This document shows positions 8,890 to 17,456 of a stretch of DNA of 64,000 nucleotides, piece after piece. The stretch is from NCBI GenBank assembly GCA_964478165.1, contig CAYZGU010000020.1:31953-95952 (forward strand), in the 5' to 3' direction. The notes under the pieces were generated by a model. That model was not told where the DNA came from and did not search any database. It saw only the letters and a program-made list of their open reading frames with translations. The position numbers were made by a program, and so were the translations under genes. Numbering within the stretch: the stretch's first letter is position 1; each line of letters starts with the position of its first letter. Source of the stretch: CAYZGU01 sp964478165 (GTDB lineage: Bacteria; Poribacteria; WGA-4E; JAJDTR01).

Positions 8890-9240
8890 TCATCGTCTTC
8901 TCAGGATCCGTGCTTTTTGAAAGAGGTTCATGAGCGCATCCTGGGCTTGCTGGTATTTGAAGTGAATGGATGGCGAGCGGCCAACTACAACTATATCGTA
9001 GCCGCTCTGAAGCCTCTCTCTTGACAATCTGAACACCTCGCGAACCAATCGCTTAGCACGATTTCTTTCCACACTTTTTCCAATTTTCTTGCTAGCTGTG
9101 ATGCCCAAACGCGTCATTTTAGAAGAATTTCGATAAACGTACACCACAAAAGCGCGATTCCAGTATTTGCGGCCCTTTCTATATCCGCGCTGAAATTCCC
9201 ACTTTTTTTTGAGTTTGTGCGAATGAAGAGCATATGCCAT
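8890..9240 (-). CDS. rnpA: Ribonuclease P protein component RnpA
   Basis: The 116-residue protein subunit of RNase P, which helps the catalytic RNA remove tRNA 5' leaders. The family signature KKIGKSVERNRAKRLVREVFR lies in the middle; the N-terminus has the basic F..GYRKGRKYWNRAFVVYV strand and the C-terminus a second helix. The frame is open further upstream (to 9384), but ATG 9240 gives the normal size and sits one base after the TGA of the preceding lipoprotein gene, suggesting translational coupling. The usual upstream neighbour rpmH is not here. Confidence 0.93.
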   Translation of the reverse strand: MAYALHSHKLKKKWEFQRGYRKGRKYWNRAFVVYVYRNSSKMTRLGITASKKIGKSVERNRAKRLVREVFRLSRERLQSGYDIVVVGRSPSIHFKYQQAQDALMNLFQKARILRRR

Positions 9241-9241
9241 A

Positions 9242-9913
9242 TCAGAATTTTCGAAGACGGAGATGGTGCTCCCATCCGGATAAATCGATGTGTCCTTGGA
9301 GATAAGCTTGATAATGTAGGATGTCTGTTTCCAAGGTGATGTGTGGAGTGCCGTCCTCACCTTCGGCAATGCCTCTGACAACATCTATGGTGTTCGTTTC
9401 AAGCTGGGCACCGTGTACAATGGCACAAACCATCAAAAACTCTTTTTTTACCGCCTTATCTGAAAGCGCACGAGGCATAAAGTGAATCTGGACCACATTT
9501 TGTTTGTCTTCAAGTCGCCCGTCTTTCAATCGCCAGTGTGTTGTCTGGATGTTTTGTTCCCGAAATATACGGCGAAGTGCATCTTGTTGTAGTGATATCG
9601 GTACCCTAGGTAACATCATTTGCCGTGGTGCGTTCACGGACTGTGGGGTAGAGAGCTCGAACGGTTCGAAACCGAGTAGTCCGGCCGGGGCGTTTCCTAT
9701 CTCAAATGCTATTGCTAAGGGTTCATCTTGCTCCGGATGGAGAATCGCCTGATGGGGCCTGCGCCCAGTTTGTTTCCGATTATATTTTCCCCATTCTTCC
9801 ATCAGGGCAATTTCAAAATAGTAATCCTTTGGCGCGCGGGAACCACAAGCCAAAGACAGGAAGCACAGGATGATGAACAAAAAGCATGACGTTAGGAACG
9901 GAATTTTTACCAT
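9242..9913 (-). CDS. Hypothetical lipoprotein upstream of rnpA
   Basis: A 223-residue protein of no recognised family. It begins with a lipoprotein signal peptide: basic start MVKIPF, a hydrophobic core and the lipobox LSLAC near residue 23. The mature part is a mixed, mainly soluble domain with strands such as PLAIAFEIGN and QNVVQIHFMPRALSDK and many charged residues; I see no catalytic motif. ATG 9913 is chosen because the lipobox follows directly, and it is one base after the TGA of the HNH gene. The frame is open upstream to 10087, but that part overlaps the HNH gene. Expected location is the periplasm-facing membrane. Confidence 0.75.
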   Translation of the reverse strand: MVKIPFLTSCFLFIILCFLSLACGSRAPKDYYFEIALMEEWGKYNRKQTGRRPHQAILHPEQDEPLAIAFEIGNAPAGLLGFEPFELSTPQSVNAPRQMMLPRVPISLQQDALRRIFREQNIQTTHWRLKDGRLEDKQNVVQIHFMPRALSDKAVKKEFLMVCAIVHGAQLETNTIDVVRGIAEGEDGTPHITLETDILHYQAYLQGHIDLSGWEHHLRLRKF

Positions 9914-9914
9914 T

Positions 9915-10427
9915 TCAATTAATATACAGATACTTTTTCCACGCCGGATCGTAAGCGTGGAAACGGCGATTGAGATGCAGATACGTAAGAATTGATGGCG
10001 CTTTCGGTGCGCGTTTGGTAGACATGCCCGCTTCATTGGGAGTTTGATTCCCTTTCTTCGTGTTACACTTTTTGCAGGCGCTTGCAACGTTTTCCCACAC
10101 AGTTGTTCCTCCGCGAGATCTCGGAATTACATGGTCTAGAGTGAGTAGCGAGGGCGGAAAATACACATGACAATACTGGCATGTGTACTGGTCGCGAATA
10201 AAGACGTTCTTGCGTGAAAACTTTACGACACAATGAGGAATATGCACATAGGTGACTAGTCGGATTACGAGAGGAATGGGCATTGAAGCGGTGGTCGAAT
10301 GGATGCTGCGATTGGACATCTCTTCCGTTCGAGCAGAGCCCTTAACAATCATTTTGACAGCACGCTTCAAGTTACAGACGTTAATCGCCTCATAGCTGGC
10401 ATTTAGTACCAGTACAGGTGCATTCAT
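9915..10427 (-). CDS. HNH endonuclease family protein
   Basis: A 170-residue HNH protein of the widespread type starting MNAPVLVLNASYEAINVC. The C-terminal half holds a treble-clef zinc site CQYC...CKKC around the HNH core: TLDHVIPRSRGG supplies the catalytic His, followed by WENVASACKKCN. Such proteins are common, often single-copy and not tied to mobile elements; the biological substrate is not established. ATG 10427 has GAGGAA upstream and matches the family start; a longer frame reaches 10478. The gene runs directly into the lipoprotein and rnpA genes, an unusual neighbourhood for RNase P protein. Confidence 0.88.
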   Translation of the reverse strand: MNAPVLVLNASYEAINVCNLKRAVKMIVKGSARTEEMSNRSIHSTTASMPIPLVIRLVTYVHIPHCVVKFSRKNVFIRDQYTCQYCHVYFPPSLLTLDHVIPRSRGGTTVWENVASACKKCNTKKGNQTPNEAGMSTKRAPKAPSILTYLHLNRRFHAYDPAWKKYLYIN

Positions 10428-10803
10428 TCCGATTCCTCGCTCATTCCTGGCGACGAGTTCATGAGTTTCCCTCGACACACGACCTGTTTTGTCCAGGAAA
10501 TCGGTTAGACGGCGTCATCCCAGAATCAGCCAAGAGGTTCAATCCATTCGACACTATGGGTCACACCACACGCTGTGAATGCCAAGTCAGAAAACTATTC
10601 ACCAAAACCCCACAATAATTGTAACACACCGAAATTCGACCTGCAAGAAAATATCCTTGCTAAACCCGTTGACTGGCTTGATTTCAGCGCTATTGAGAGG
10701 GCACTAATGTCTTCATTTTGAGGAGTGATGATTAATAATCGCAGATGTGGAGTTTGTGACTCTTCTTCCTGGAACCAATCCGAATACCTTTTCGAGTTGG
10801 GAC
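10428..10803. other. Intergenic region upstream of the HNH-rnpA operon
   Basis: About 375 bases. I see no RNA gene, no repeat and no open frame with a proper ribosome site. A promoter for the HNH-lipoprotein-rnpA operon is expected here, but no convincing -35/-10 pair stood out. Confidence 0.4.
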
Positions 10804-11388
10804 TTACGAACTGTCAATCTGTAGACTGATGTCTGAGAGATTTTCGAGTCGCAGGATGTAAGCATCTTCGCCATTATTTTGGTAGTATCGTTTTCGAATA
10901 TGTACGATTTGGAATCCCATCTGCTGGTAAAGATTCTGTGCTGGAATGTTGCTTACGCGTACCTCTAGGAAAACCTGATTTCCACCTTGGTCCTGGATGT
11001 GTTTCAGAGACTTTCCCAGAAGATATTTCCCAATGCCACGCCGTCGATGAGTGGGAGAAACAGCGAGGTTTGCAATATGGGCGTCATCGATTACCAACCA
11101 ATAATTGATATATGCAGCCAGTGTCTGATCCTGTCGAGCCACGAGAAAGTAGGCGTTTGGGTCATTTAGTTTAATCGCTTGCCGGAATGCTGACATATGC
11201 CATGGATCCGAAAACGACTGACGTTCAATGTCTACAATCTGCCGTAGATCGCGTTCTCTCATGTAATCGAGTTTGATGGTTGGAAGTGGTTTTTCAACGT
11301 GCATGGCGCGCTTTCTTGCTTTCCGGAGAATCTTGACGTCGAGGCTTCTCTGATGACTCCTATGGACGAGAGGTGCCAGCTGCAGCAT
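10804..11388 (-). CDS. rimI: GNAT N-acetyltransferase, RimI type
   Basis: A GNAT protein of up to 194 residues. The core runs from the acceptor-site strand (MRERDLRQIVDIERQSFSDPW) through the acetyl-CoA pyrophosphate loop RRRGIGKYLL to the C-terminal NLYQQMGFQIVHIRKRYY and GEDAYILRL, all typical of RimI, which acetylates the N-terminus of ribosomal protein S18. The start is unsure: ATG 11388 has GGAAG too close, and ATG 11304 (166 residues) gives a more family-like N-terminus without a good ribosome site. The usual neighbour tsaB is absent. Other GNAT substrates are possible. Confidence 0.8.
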   Translation of the reverse strand: MLQLAPLVHRSHQRSLDVKILRKARKRAMHVEKPLPTIKLDYMRERDLRQIVDIERQSFSDPWHMSAFRQAIKLNDPNAYFLVARQDQTLAAYINYWLVIDDAHIANLAVSPTHRRRGIGKYLLGKSLKHIQDQGGNQVFLEVRVSNIPAQNLYQQMGFQIVHIRKRYYQNNGEDAYILRLENLSDISLQIDSS

Positions 11389-11721
11389 GCTTCCAGTCTA
11401 TCACTTCAGGGCCGGTGGGTCAATTGTAATAAGTCTAAGGGTTGGAAGCTCAAACAGATTATAGACCGCAAATAGAGGGAGGGACAAGCTGAACGCACAG
11501 ATTCAAGCAGAACGATGGCGATAGTTCCTAATTCTTTCTGAATCAAACGGTTCTTTCTAGGATACGCCGAAACGACGGTTTCAAAATCTTGTAAAAATCG
11601 CATTTTCGTAGGATTTTGCGTCCCTTTGTGGTATTATCTCCGGGACTGAACATAAACTTTAATCATCAACATGTGTATGAGAACTAATCACGAAGCCTGA
11701 CACAGTTCTAGGGGTGAGATT
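11389..11721. other. Divergent intergenic region, rimI / aminotransferase
   Basis: About 330 bases between divergently transcribed genes, so promoters for both should lie here. A TATTAT at 11632-11637 could be a -10 box for the aminotransferase, but no matching -35 at 16-18 bases was found. A 65-codon frame on the minus strand lacks coding character. Confidence 0.35.
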
Positions 11722-12864
11722 ATGAAAGATTTTGCGTTTACCGGAGGTCGTCCCGACCCTTCTACGTTTCCCACAGAAGCCTTGATTGAGGCGAGTGCCA
11801 AAGCATTGCGAAATCTTGGTGGGAGCCTTGTCAATTATCCCGGTGACAATGGCTATTATGGATTGCGCGAGCTTGCCTCGATTAGGTTCGAACGACGGGA
11901 AGGCGTGGCCCTGCCTGTTGATAATATTTCGATTACTTCAGGCTCAATGCAGGCGCTAGATCTAGTTTTAAGCACCCTGATTAACCCGGGCGATACAATC
12001 TTAACAGAAGAACTAACTTATAGTGGCACGTTGGGCATCATGAGGCATCTAGAAGCCAACATTGTCGGTGTTCCGATGGATTACTATGATGGAATGGACG
12101 TGGACGCACTTGGCGAACGTCTAAAACTGTTGAAAGAGAAAAAAATTCATCCTAAGCTAATCTATACAACGCCCAATCACCAAAATCCTACAGGAGCAAT
12201 TCTCTCGCAAGAACGGCGAGAACGGATGCTGGAATTGGCGGACGAATATGACATTGTGATCGTTGAAGATGATTGTTACGGTGATATTGATTTCGTCGCC
12301 AGTTCGATGCCCGATGCCTTGTTCAGACTTGACGATTCTAACCGTGTGATTTATATTGCGACGTTTTCAAAGATTCTAGGTGCGGGTTTACGACAAGGCT
12401 ACTTCGTTGCCAGAAATCCCTATTACGATACAATTCACGAAAATCGATGGGATGGAGGAACCAGTGCGCTAGCAAGTGCGATTGTCGCAGAGTTCTTCAA
12501 AACCCACTTAGATGATCATCTTGAGGTGACAAATGCAGCTGTGGGTGCGAAATGCCGTGCGGTGATGCAAACCCTTGAAGAAAATATCAGTGATCTTTGT
12601 TCTTGGACTCAACCGCGGGGCGGGCTTTTCCTTTGGGTTACCTTACCGGAAACGACGAATATGGACAGGCTCTCAGAATTGGCGGCGCAATACAGTGTTG
12701 GCTTTACTCCAGGCAAGGAATTTCACTGCCGCAACGAACCGATTAAGAAGATTCGTCTTGCTTATGCATACTGCCATGTCGATGAACTTCGTGAGGGGAT
12801 TACGTACCTTTGTGAGGCCATTCGAAATGCGCAAGAGGATTCGGTTGACATTGCGGCCGACTAG
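11722..12864 (+). CDS. PLP-dependent aminotransferase, class I/II (2-aminoadipate/LysN-like)
   Basis: A 380-residue fold-type I aminotransferase resembling the catalytic domain of MocR-type regulators and LysN/2-aminoadipate transaminases, but with no DNA-binding domain. Visible elements are the substrate loop YPGDNGYYGLRELA (39-52), TSGSMQALD (73-80) around the cofactor phosphate, TTPNHQNPTG (149-158), EDDCYGDI (182-189) with the pyridine-N Asp, the PLP Schiff-base Lys in ATFSKILG (Lys217) and a C-terminal Arg in KIRLAYAY. GGGGTGAG precedes ATG 11722. The amino donor cannot be deduced; the gene stands alone. Confidence 0.88.
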   Translation: MKDFAFTGGRPDPSTFPTEALIEASAKALRNLGGSLVNYPGDNGYYGLRELASIRFERREGVALPVDNISITSGSMQALDLVLSTLINPGDTILTEELTYSGTLGIMRHLEANIVGVPMDYYDGMDVDALGERLKLLKEKKIHPKLIYTTPNHQNPTGAILSQERRERMLELADEYDIVIVEDDCYGDIDFVASSMPDALFRLDDSNRVIYIATFSKILGAGLRQGYFVARNPYYDTIHENRWDGGTSALASAIVAEFFKTHLDDHLEVTNAAVGAKCRAVMQTLEENISDLCSWTQPRGGLFLWVTLPETTNMDRLSELAAQYSVGFTPGKEFHCRNEPIKKIRLAYAYCHVDELREGITYLCEAIRNAQEDSVDIAAD

Positions 12865-12941
12865 ACTGCTGGATATTGATGCTAAGTTAGCGGGTACGAT
12901 TCCATGCGACTGCTTCGACCCATTTCCACTTGCGTTTGCGT

Positions 12942-12981
12942 TTAATGATATGTCCAAACTATTAATGATATGTCCAAACTA
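12942..12981. repeat. Perfect 20 bp tandem duplication
   Basis: Two adjacent identical copies of a 20-base unit, TTAATGATATGTCCAAACTA, at 12942-12961 and 12962-12981, shortly after the aminotransferase stop. A second unrelated 20 bp tandem duplication occurs at 58553-58592. Confidence 0.9.
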
Positions 12982-13342
12982 GAGGATTAGTGTGTTATGG
13001 TTCAGAATTTATACTACACCTTAGCTGGGGGGTGTGCCAAAAATTTGAAATGTTCTCGATGATGGAATACAGAGCTATCTGTTGAATCGCTAGCGACTGT
13101 GACGTCGGGCGTTTGGGAATGGAACCCTTTTTTAGGGCCCCTATTTGTTTGGGGAGATCAACGGAAGGTTCCCTATACACAAAGAGATGGCGTACTGGTT
13201 TGACATCTCTTTCCGCCCATTTCGGAAAAGATTATTTGGTTTTGTTGGGAGTTGAATCGGTGCAGTGCGACTCTTCTACGGTGTAGATTGCCTTCTGGGT
13301 TTCATCCCAGAATGGGGAACGTTTCTGTGTACCTCTCGTGCA

Positions 13343-13370
13343 AACCTAACGTGCCACAGTGCGTTAGGTT
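13343..13370. other. Inverted repeat, 9 bp perfect stem
   Basis: AACCTAACG (13343-13351) and CGTTAGGTT (13362-13370) form a 9 bp stem that two wobble pairs and one C-G pair can extend inward. No U-run follows on either strand, so it is not an ordinary terminator. It lies about 65 bp before the lipoprotein-peptidase gene, possibly in its leader. Confidence 0.5.
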
Positions 13371-13435
13371 CTGTATCACATTCCCACTAATGATATTTTA
13401 GGAGCCTGTCCGTAGTTCTCGATCAGGATATATAG

Positions 13436-14440
13436 ATGAGAGAGTTTAGACTTGGCAGCCGTTGTTGCATCGCTACGCTAGCCTTGCTGGCGCCCTGGCC
13501 CTTCTTCTTCTCAAGTTGTACGGCACTCAACGAAGCGCAAGAGCGACGACAAGAGAAGATAAGGCAGCAACAGAATCAGCGATATTTGACGCTCGCACGG
13601 CCCGATGTTCAAATTTCGCTATCACCCGATGGGTTAGAGATTGGTAGTGACCACTACACGTTGACTTTTGACGATGAGTTGCTGAGAACTAACAAGTTCA
13701 ATGAACCTCAGGAACGCCAAGATTTTGCCCGAGGAGCATTGGTGTATATGGAAGGGCTTTATGACTTTATTCGCCAACTTTTCGGCGTCGAACCAGCGGT
13801 CCGACGCATTAGAATCGTCCTGTACGAATTGTTTCAAGGCAGCACTCGGCTGGCAACTACGGAGTACAGTTATAAAACGATTCGACAGGGAAATGAATTT
13901 CTGAGGACTGTTTCGCAGATTCAGATGAACTTTCCTATGTCGATGTTTGACCAGAGAGAGGTTAGGGCCCATGAGCTAACTCATGCCTTTACAACCATGT
14001 ATTATCTCCCAACATGGTTTACGGAGGGGATTGCCGTATTCGTGCAGATTGAATATGCGAAAGGTGGTGACTTCGGAAGAATCGACCTACAGAAGACTAT
14101 GAAACTTGACATGGACAATGTCAATGCCCTGCAGACATGGACGGGGCACACGTCGGTTGATGCACAGTGGGGCTACGCGTACTCTTACTCAGTGGTCAAG
14201 GAACTCTATGAGCGATTTGGTGAGGATTTTTACCCAGACCTATTTCGTTTAATCGAAGAAGATGAGCTCCATCAAAAACTCCCCGGACAAATGAGGACGA
14301 GTATGCTGGTTTACTACATGAGCCAAGCCGCGGGCGAGGATCTCGTTCCTTTCTTTAATGAAGTTCGATTTAATGTTCGTCGGTTAACTAGGGAAGAGAT
14401 TGTGTCGATTATCAGACGGTCGGCGCGAACGCATCAATAA
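13436..14440 (+). CDS. Lipoprotein with zincin-type peptidase motif
   Basis: A 334-residue protein with a lipoprotein-like signal (hydrophobic core and FSSC, Cys28) and a basic, Gln-rich linker. The catalytic-looking core is HELTH at 179-183 (HExxH zinc motif) followed by WFTEGIA with Glu197 as likely third ligand, the gluzincin arrangement seen in peptidase-MA-like proteins. The C-terminal third is helical, with WGYAYSYSVVKELYERFG as in that family. No close family name can be given and activity is inferred from the motif only. The next gene, also a lipoprotein, starts 16 bp later; the two are probably co-transcribed and act on the same extracytoplasmic side. Confidence 0.75.
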   Translation: MREFRLGSRCCIATLALLAPWPFFFSSCTALNEAQERRQEKIRQQQNQRYLTLARPDVQISLSPDGLEIGSDHYTLTFDDELLRTNKFNEPQERQDFARGALVYMEGLYDFIRQLFGVEPAVRRIRIVLYELFQGSTRLATTEYSYKTIRQGNEFLRTVSQIQMNFPMSMFDQREVRAHELTHAFTTMYYLPTWFTEGIAVFVQIEYAKGGDFGRIDLQKTMKLDMDNVNALQTWTGHTSVDAQWGYAYSYSVVKELYERFGEDFYPDLFRLIEEDELHQKLPGQMRTSMLVYYMSQAAGEDLVPFFNEVRFNVRRLTREEIVSIIRRSARTHQ

Positions 14441-14456
14441 GAAGGAGAAGAGTTGG

Positions 14457-15110
14457 ATGAATGTTCAATTAGCTATCAGTGGTTTTTGTGTCTTTCTCAG
14501 TGTTTCATCATCGGTTGGATGTTCAGCATTCCTACGTCTTTCGGCCGAACAAAACTGGAGTAAGAATTTCGTTCTTGCGGAGGGTGTACGCGCAAATGAT
14601 CCAGCGATTATAGATGGGAATCTCAGAACATTGGGCCAATCCCAATATGTTGAGAGTGCAGGAGACGTGGTTCTCAGCGCTGGCTCACAATCTGAATCAG
14701 TAATAACTCTTCCAGAACCTAAATCTATTCATCGCATTGTGATTCACTCTTCGAATCTACAGGCATTTGATGTATGGGTAACTGATTCACAGGGAAGATG
14801 GGAGAAAATTAAGGAAATCCAGAGCACGAAGAAAAAGAAGGTCATTGATCTTCGACTCAATCGAACGGTATACACATCAGGTATCAAAATAAGAGTGCGT
14901 CGTACGTCGGATGATGCAGCGCAGCGCCGCAAGAATGTCCAAAATGTGCGTGGGTGGAGGATTTTTAGCGGGAAAACGAATGCCCCGGCGAAAATAGGCG
15001 AAATTGAATTGTACGGATTTGTTTCGGCGGCCGAAGCTGAGATAGTTGTTCAAGAGCAGGATGACAAAGGGCGAAAGGGGCTTGATGAATTTGACAGGTT
15101 GATGCACTGA
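14457..15110 (+). CDS. Lipoprotein with discoidin (F5/8 type C)-like domain
   Basis: A 217-residue protein starting at ATG 14457, nine bases after AAGGAG. The signal peptide ends in the lipobox SVGC near residue 22. The mature protein reads like a galactose-binding/discoidin domain: DPAIIDGNLRTLG, a VITLPEPKSIHRIVIHSSN strand, DVWVTDSQGRWEKI and IKIRVRRTSDD, ending IGEIELYGF. Such domains bind carbohydrates or surfaces. A frame further upstream (14400) overlaps the peptidase gene and is unlikely. Coupling to the zincin lipoprotein suggests a joint surface function; family similarity is by pattern only. Confidence 0.65.
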   Translation: MNVQLAISGFCVFLSVSSSVGCSAFLRLSAEQNWSKNFVLAEGVRANDPAIIDGNLRTLGQSQYVESAGDVVLSAGSQSESVITLPEPKSIHRIVIHSSNLQAFDVWVTDSQGRWEKIKEIQSTKKKKVIDLRLNRTVYTSGIKIRVRRTSDDAAQRRKNVQNVRGWRIFSGKTNAPAKIGEIELYGFVSAAEAEIVVQEQDDKGRKGLDEFDRLMH

Positions 15111-15381
15111 GGCTTTTCATTTGTGGTTCGTATTGCTTGTGTTGTATGGTGTTCGTTTAGGGCATGGTATTACTGTTGAATGGGAGAATCACGGTGGCGT
15201 TGTGAAATCTGTTTCCCAGATGATGTTCTGATGAATCATCGAAGAATCGGATAGCGTAGAGCGGGGTTACTAGGCCTGACACGGCTGGGAACCCGTTCGG
15301 AAAAGCGTGGATTTGTGAATATCCGCGGAATTGGTATCTTCATTGGTCTGGTCAATCATGTCGAATTATGGAGAAATGTAG

Positions 15382-16152
15382 ATGAATCTAGGGCTTAAGG
15401 ACAAAGTTGTCATTGTTACCGGGGCAAGTCGAGGTATTGGGAAGGCTATTGCTCTAGGATTTGCAGCGGAGGGTGCACAGTTGAGCATCTGTGGTCGGAC
15501 GTCAGAGACACTCGAGCATGCGAGTGCAGAGATCGCGAAGACGGGAGCGACAGTGTTCGCAAAGCCTACTGATGTAACCAAAGGTAGTCAAGCGGAAGCA
15601 TTTGTGGCTGAAACCTTGGACCGATATGAACGTGTTGACGTTCTGATTAACAATGTTGGCGGAAGTCGCGGGACACCCTTACCTGAGATTTCCGACCAGG
15701 AATGGCATGATATTCTCAATCTCAACCTCATCTCCGCCGCGAGAATGAGTCGTGCTGTGATTCCTACGATGCAGCGACAACAAGGGGGCGTAATTGTTAT
15801 GATTTCCTCAATATATGGACGAGAAAGCGGTGGGCACATAACGTATAATGCCGCAAAAGCTGGGGAAATCAGCATGGCGAAAACGTTGGCGCGTGAACTT
15901 GCACCAGACAAGATTCGCGTCAATAGTGTTGCTCCTGGCTCCATTATTTTTCCTGGTGGTGGTTGGGAGCGTCGCGAGAAAGAGAACCCTGAAGCTATTG
16001 CTGAATTTGTCAAGCGCGACATGCCGCTCGGTAGATTTGGTCGCCCAGAAGAGGTAGCTGACGTGGTTGTTTTTCTAGCTTCCGAACGTGCAGGACTCCT
16101 GACTGGAACGTGCATCAATGTTGATGGCTGCCAATCAAAGTCGAATATTTAG
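15382..16152 (+). CDS. SDR-family NAD(P)-dependent oxidoreductase
   Basis: A 256-residue classical short-chain dehydrogenase. The cofactor loop is TGASRGIG (13-20), the NNVGG motif (89-93) replaces NNAG, and the catalytic set is the Ser pair at 142-143, Tyr155 and Lys159 in TYNAAKAG. The tail contains VNSVAPGSI, PLGRFGRPEEVADVVVFLAS and TGTCINVDG, as in FabG-like and sugar dehydrogenases. ATG 15382 has GGAG upstream. The gene is isolated, with 270 bp before and 700 bp after it, so the substrate cannot be inferred. Confidence 0.92.
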   Translation: MNLGLKDKVVIVTGASRGIGKAIALGFAAEGAQLSICGRTSETLEHASAEIAKTGATVFAKPTDVTKGSQAEAFVAETLDRYERVDVLINNVGGSRGTPLPEISDQEWHDILNLNLISAARMSRAVIPTMQRQQGGVIVMISSIYGRESGGHITYNAAKAGEISMAKTLARELAPDKIRVNSVAPGSIIFPGGGWERREKENPEAIAEFVKRDMPLGRFGRPEEVADVVVFLASERAGLLTGTCINVDGCQSKSNI

Positions 16153-16859
16153 AGAGTGCTTACAGACAAGCCCACATCGGTATGAGTCCACAGGGGTTAA
16201 TTGTGGAAAACTCCATCCTTCGTCGAATGGAGCATGGACATCTCTGACCGTTCTGTACCTCGCGTCTGAGATTCGTGTGGTTTTCTGGTTGCGTTCAGGT
16301 ATAAGTTTCGCACGGCGGACGGTTTTGGGCGAATTCCTAGGAACGTTTGGAGGAAAAGAAAAATCTACTTGGCTGAGGCGATCGATGGCCGGCGCAGTCA
16401 GTAGGTCCGATCCGAGTTTGAGGTGCTTAAACTTGGCTAATTTCGACTGGTGCTTCGGAGAACTACCTGTACGAATCTCATCCCCCGCTCTTTCGAAATT
16501 AAGTTTTCAACCGTGAACATGGGACATTGAACCTCATCCAATTGGTGCCGCCTGTAAAGACTTGATTAAGAGAAGGCACCTACTGGTATGTCCCGCGACT
16601 TTTTGGAGCGGGCGGTGACGACTGAGCGTTTCATCCTAATGATTGTGAAAAATGATAGTGCAATGTTCCATGCAGAAGATCTGATGGGTTTCTTCTCTTA
16701 TCTCTGTGTTCTCTTTCAGATTTCATGGCAGCGCTAAGTTTTGGAATTGGGCACTAGATTTAAAACAACCTTACGGTTCAGACCGGAAAAACTGTTGTGG
16801 AAATTGAGGAAATCTCAAACCCGCTAAGGGGTACTAAGTAGCGTGCAAGAGAGGTAATC
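16153..16859. other. Intergenic region after the SDR gene
   Basis: About 700 bases between convergent genes. A 132-codon plus-strand frame overlaps the SDR end but has no ribosome site, protein-like composition or family resemblance. No RNA gene or terminator was recognised. Confidence 0.4.
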
Positions 16860-17417
16860 TCAACTTTCATCTAAGATTCCTACATAGGGTAGATCCCGAT
16901 AGCGCTCGGCATAATCCATTCCATATCCAACCACGAAAATGTCCGGGATTTCGAATCCCAGATAATCGATTGTAATCGGTACTTCGCGTCGCCCTGGTTT
17001 GTCGAGTAGACTGCATACCTTCACACTTGCCGGGTTACGTGTCTTGATGTGGTTCATAAGAAAGTCCAACGTTTTGCCTGTGTCGACGATGTCTTCGACA
17101 ATCAGCAAATCTGCTTGAGAAACATCGCAGTTGAGCTCTTGTAACATCCGAATGTCAGATGATTTGGTTGTATCGTAGTAGCTTGTAAGTGCCACGAAAT
17201 CATGGCGGACGGGAACGGAAAGGGCCCGCATAAGGTCCCCGAAAAAGCGTATTGCCCCTTTTAGGACACATACCAGAACTACGTCACAATTGCTATATTC
17301 CTCGGAGATTTGATGGGCCAACTGGTGCACCCGCTCCTGTATCTGGGATTGGGAAAGTAAAATTTTCACAACGGAATCCGAAAGCCCCACGATTTGAGTA
17401 ACTTGGCCGTACAGCAA
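16860..17417 (-). CDS. hpt: Hypoxanthine phosphoribosyltransferase
   Basis: A purine-salvage enzyme forming IMP or GMP from hypoxanthine or guanine and PRPP. The core is complete: VLVCVLKGAIRFFGDL (pyrophosphate loop), a flexible-loop segment VALTSYYDTTKSS, the PRPP motif LLIVEDIVDTGKTL, KVCSLLDKPGRR and the C-terminal VGYGMDYAERYRDLPYVGIL. The start is uncertain: the frame opens at TTG 17417, while GTG 17390 or GTG 17369 would give more usual N-termini; none has a clear Shine-Dalgarno. It follows tilS by about 40 bp, the conserved tilS-hpt pair, but ftsH, the usual third member, is missing. Confidence 0.94.
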   Translation of the reverse strand: MLYGQVTQIVGLSDSVVKILLSQSQIQERVHQLAHQISEEYSNCDVVLVCVLKGAIRFFGDLMRALSVPVRHDFVALTSYYDTTKSSDIRMLQELNCDVSQADLLIVEDIVDTGKTLDFLMNHIKTRNPASVKVCSLLDKPGRREVPITIDYLGFEIPDIFVVGYGMDYAERYRDLPYVGILDES

Positions 17418-17456
17418 AACGAGTGTAGTGGAAAGATTGATTGTGACGAGGTGTGT

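Larger units (their letters stand above)
12865..13435. other. Intergenic region with tandem duplication and hairpin
   Basis: About 570 bases without a credible gene. It holds a perfect 20 bp tandem duplication (12942-12981) and an inverted repeat (13343-13370), listed separately. Confidence 0.5.

Noticed and set aside
11406..11603. 65-residue minus-strand ORF upstream of rimI
   Set aside because: No ribosome site or recognisable pattern; considered for a TsaB remnant but no similarity seen.
16118..16516. 132-residue plus-strand ORF after the SDR gene
   Set aside because: Overlaps the SDR end, lacks a ribosome site and shows no conserved pattern.
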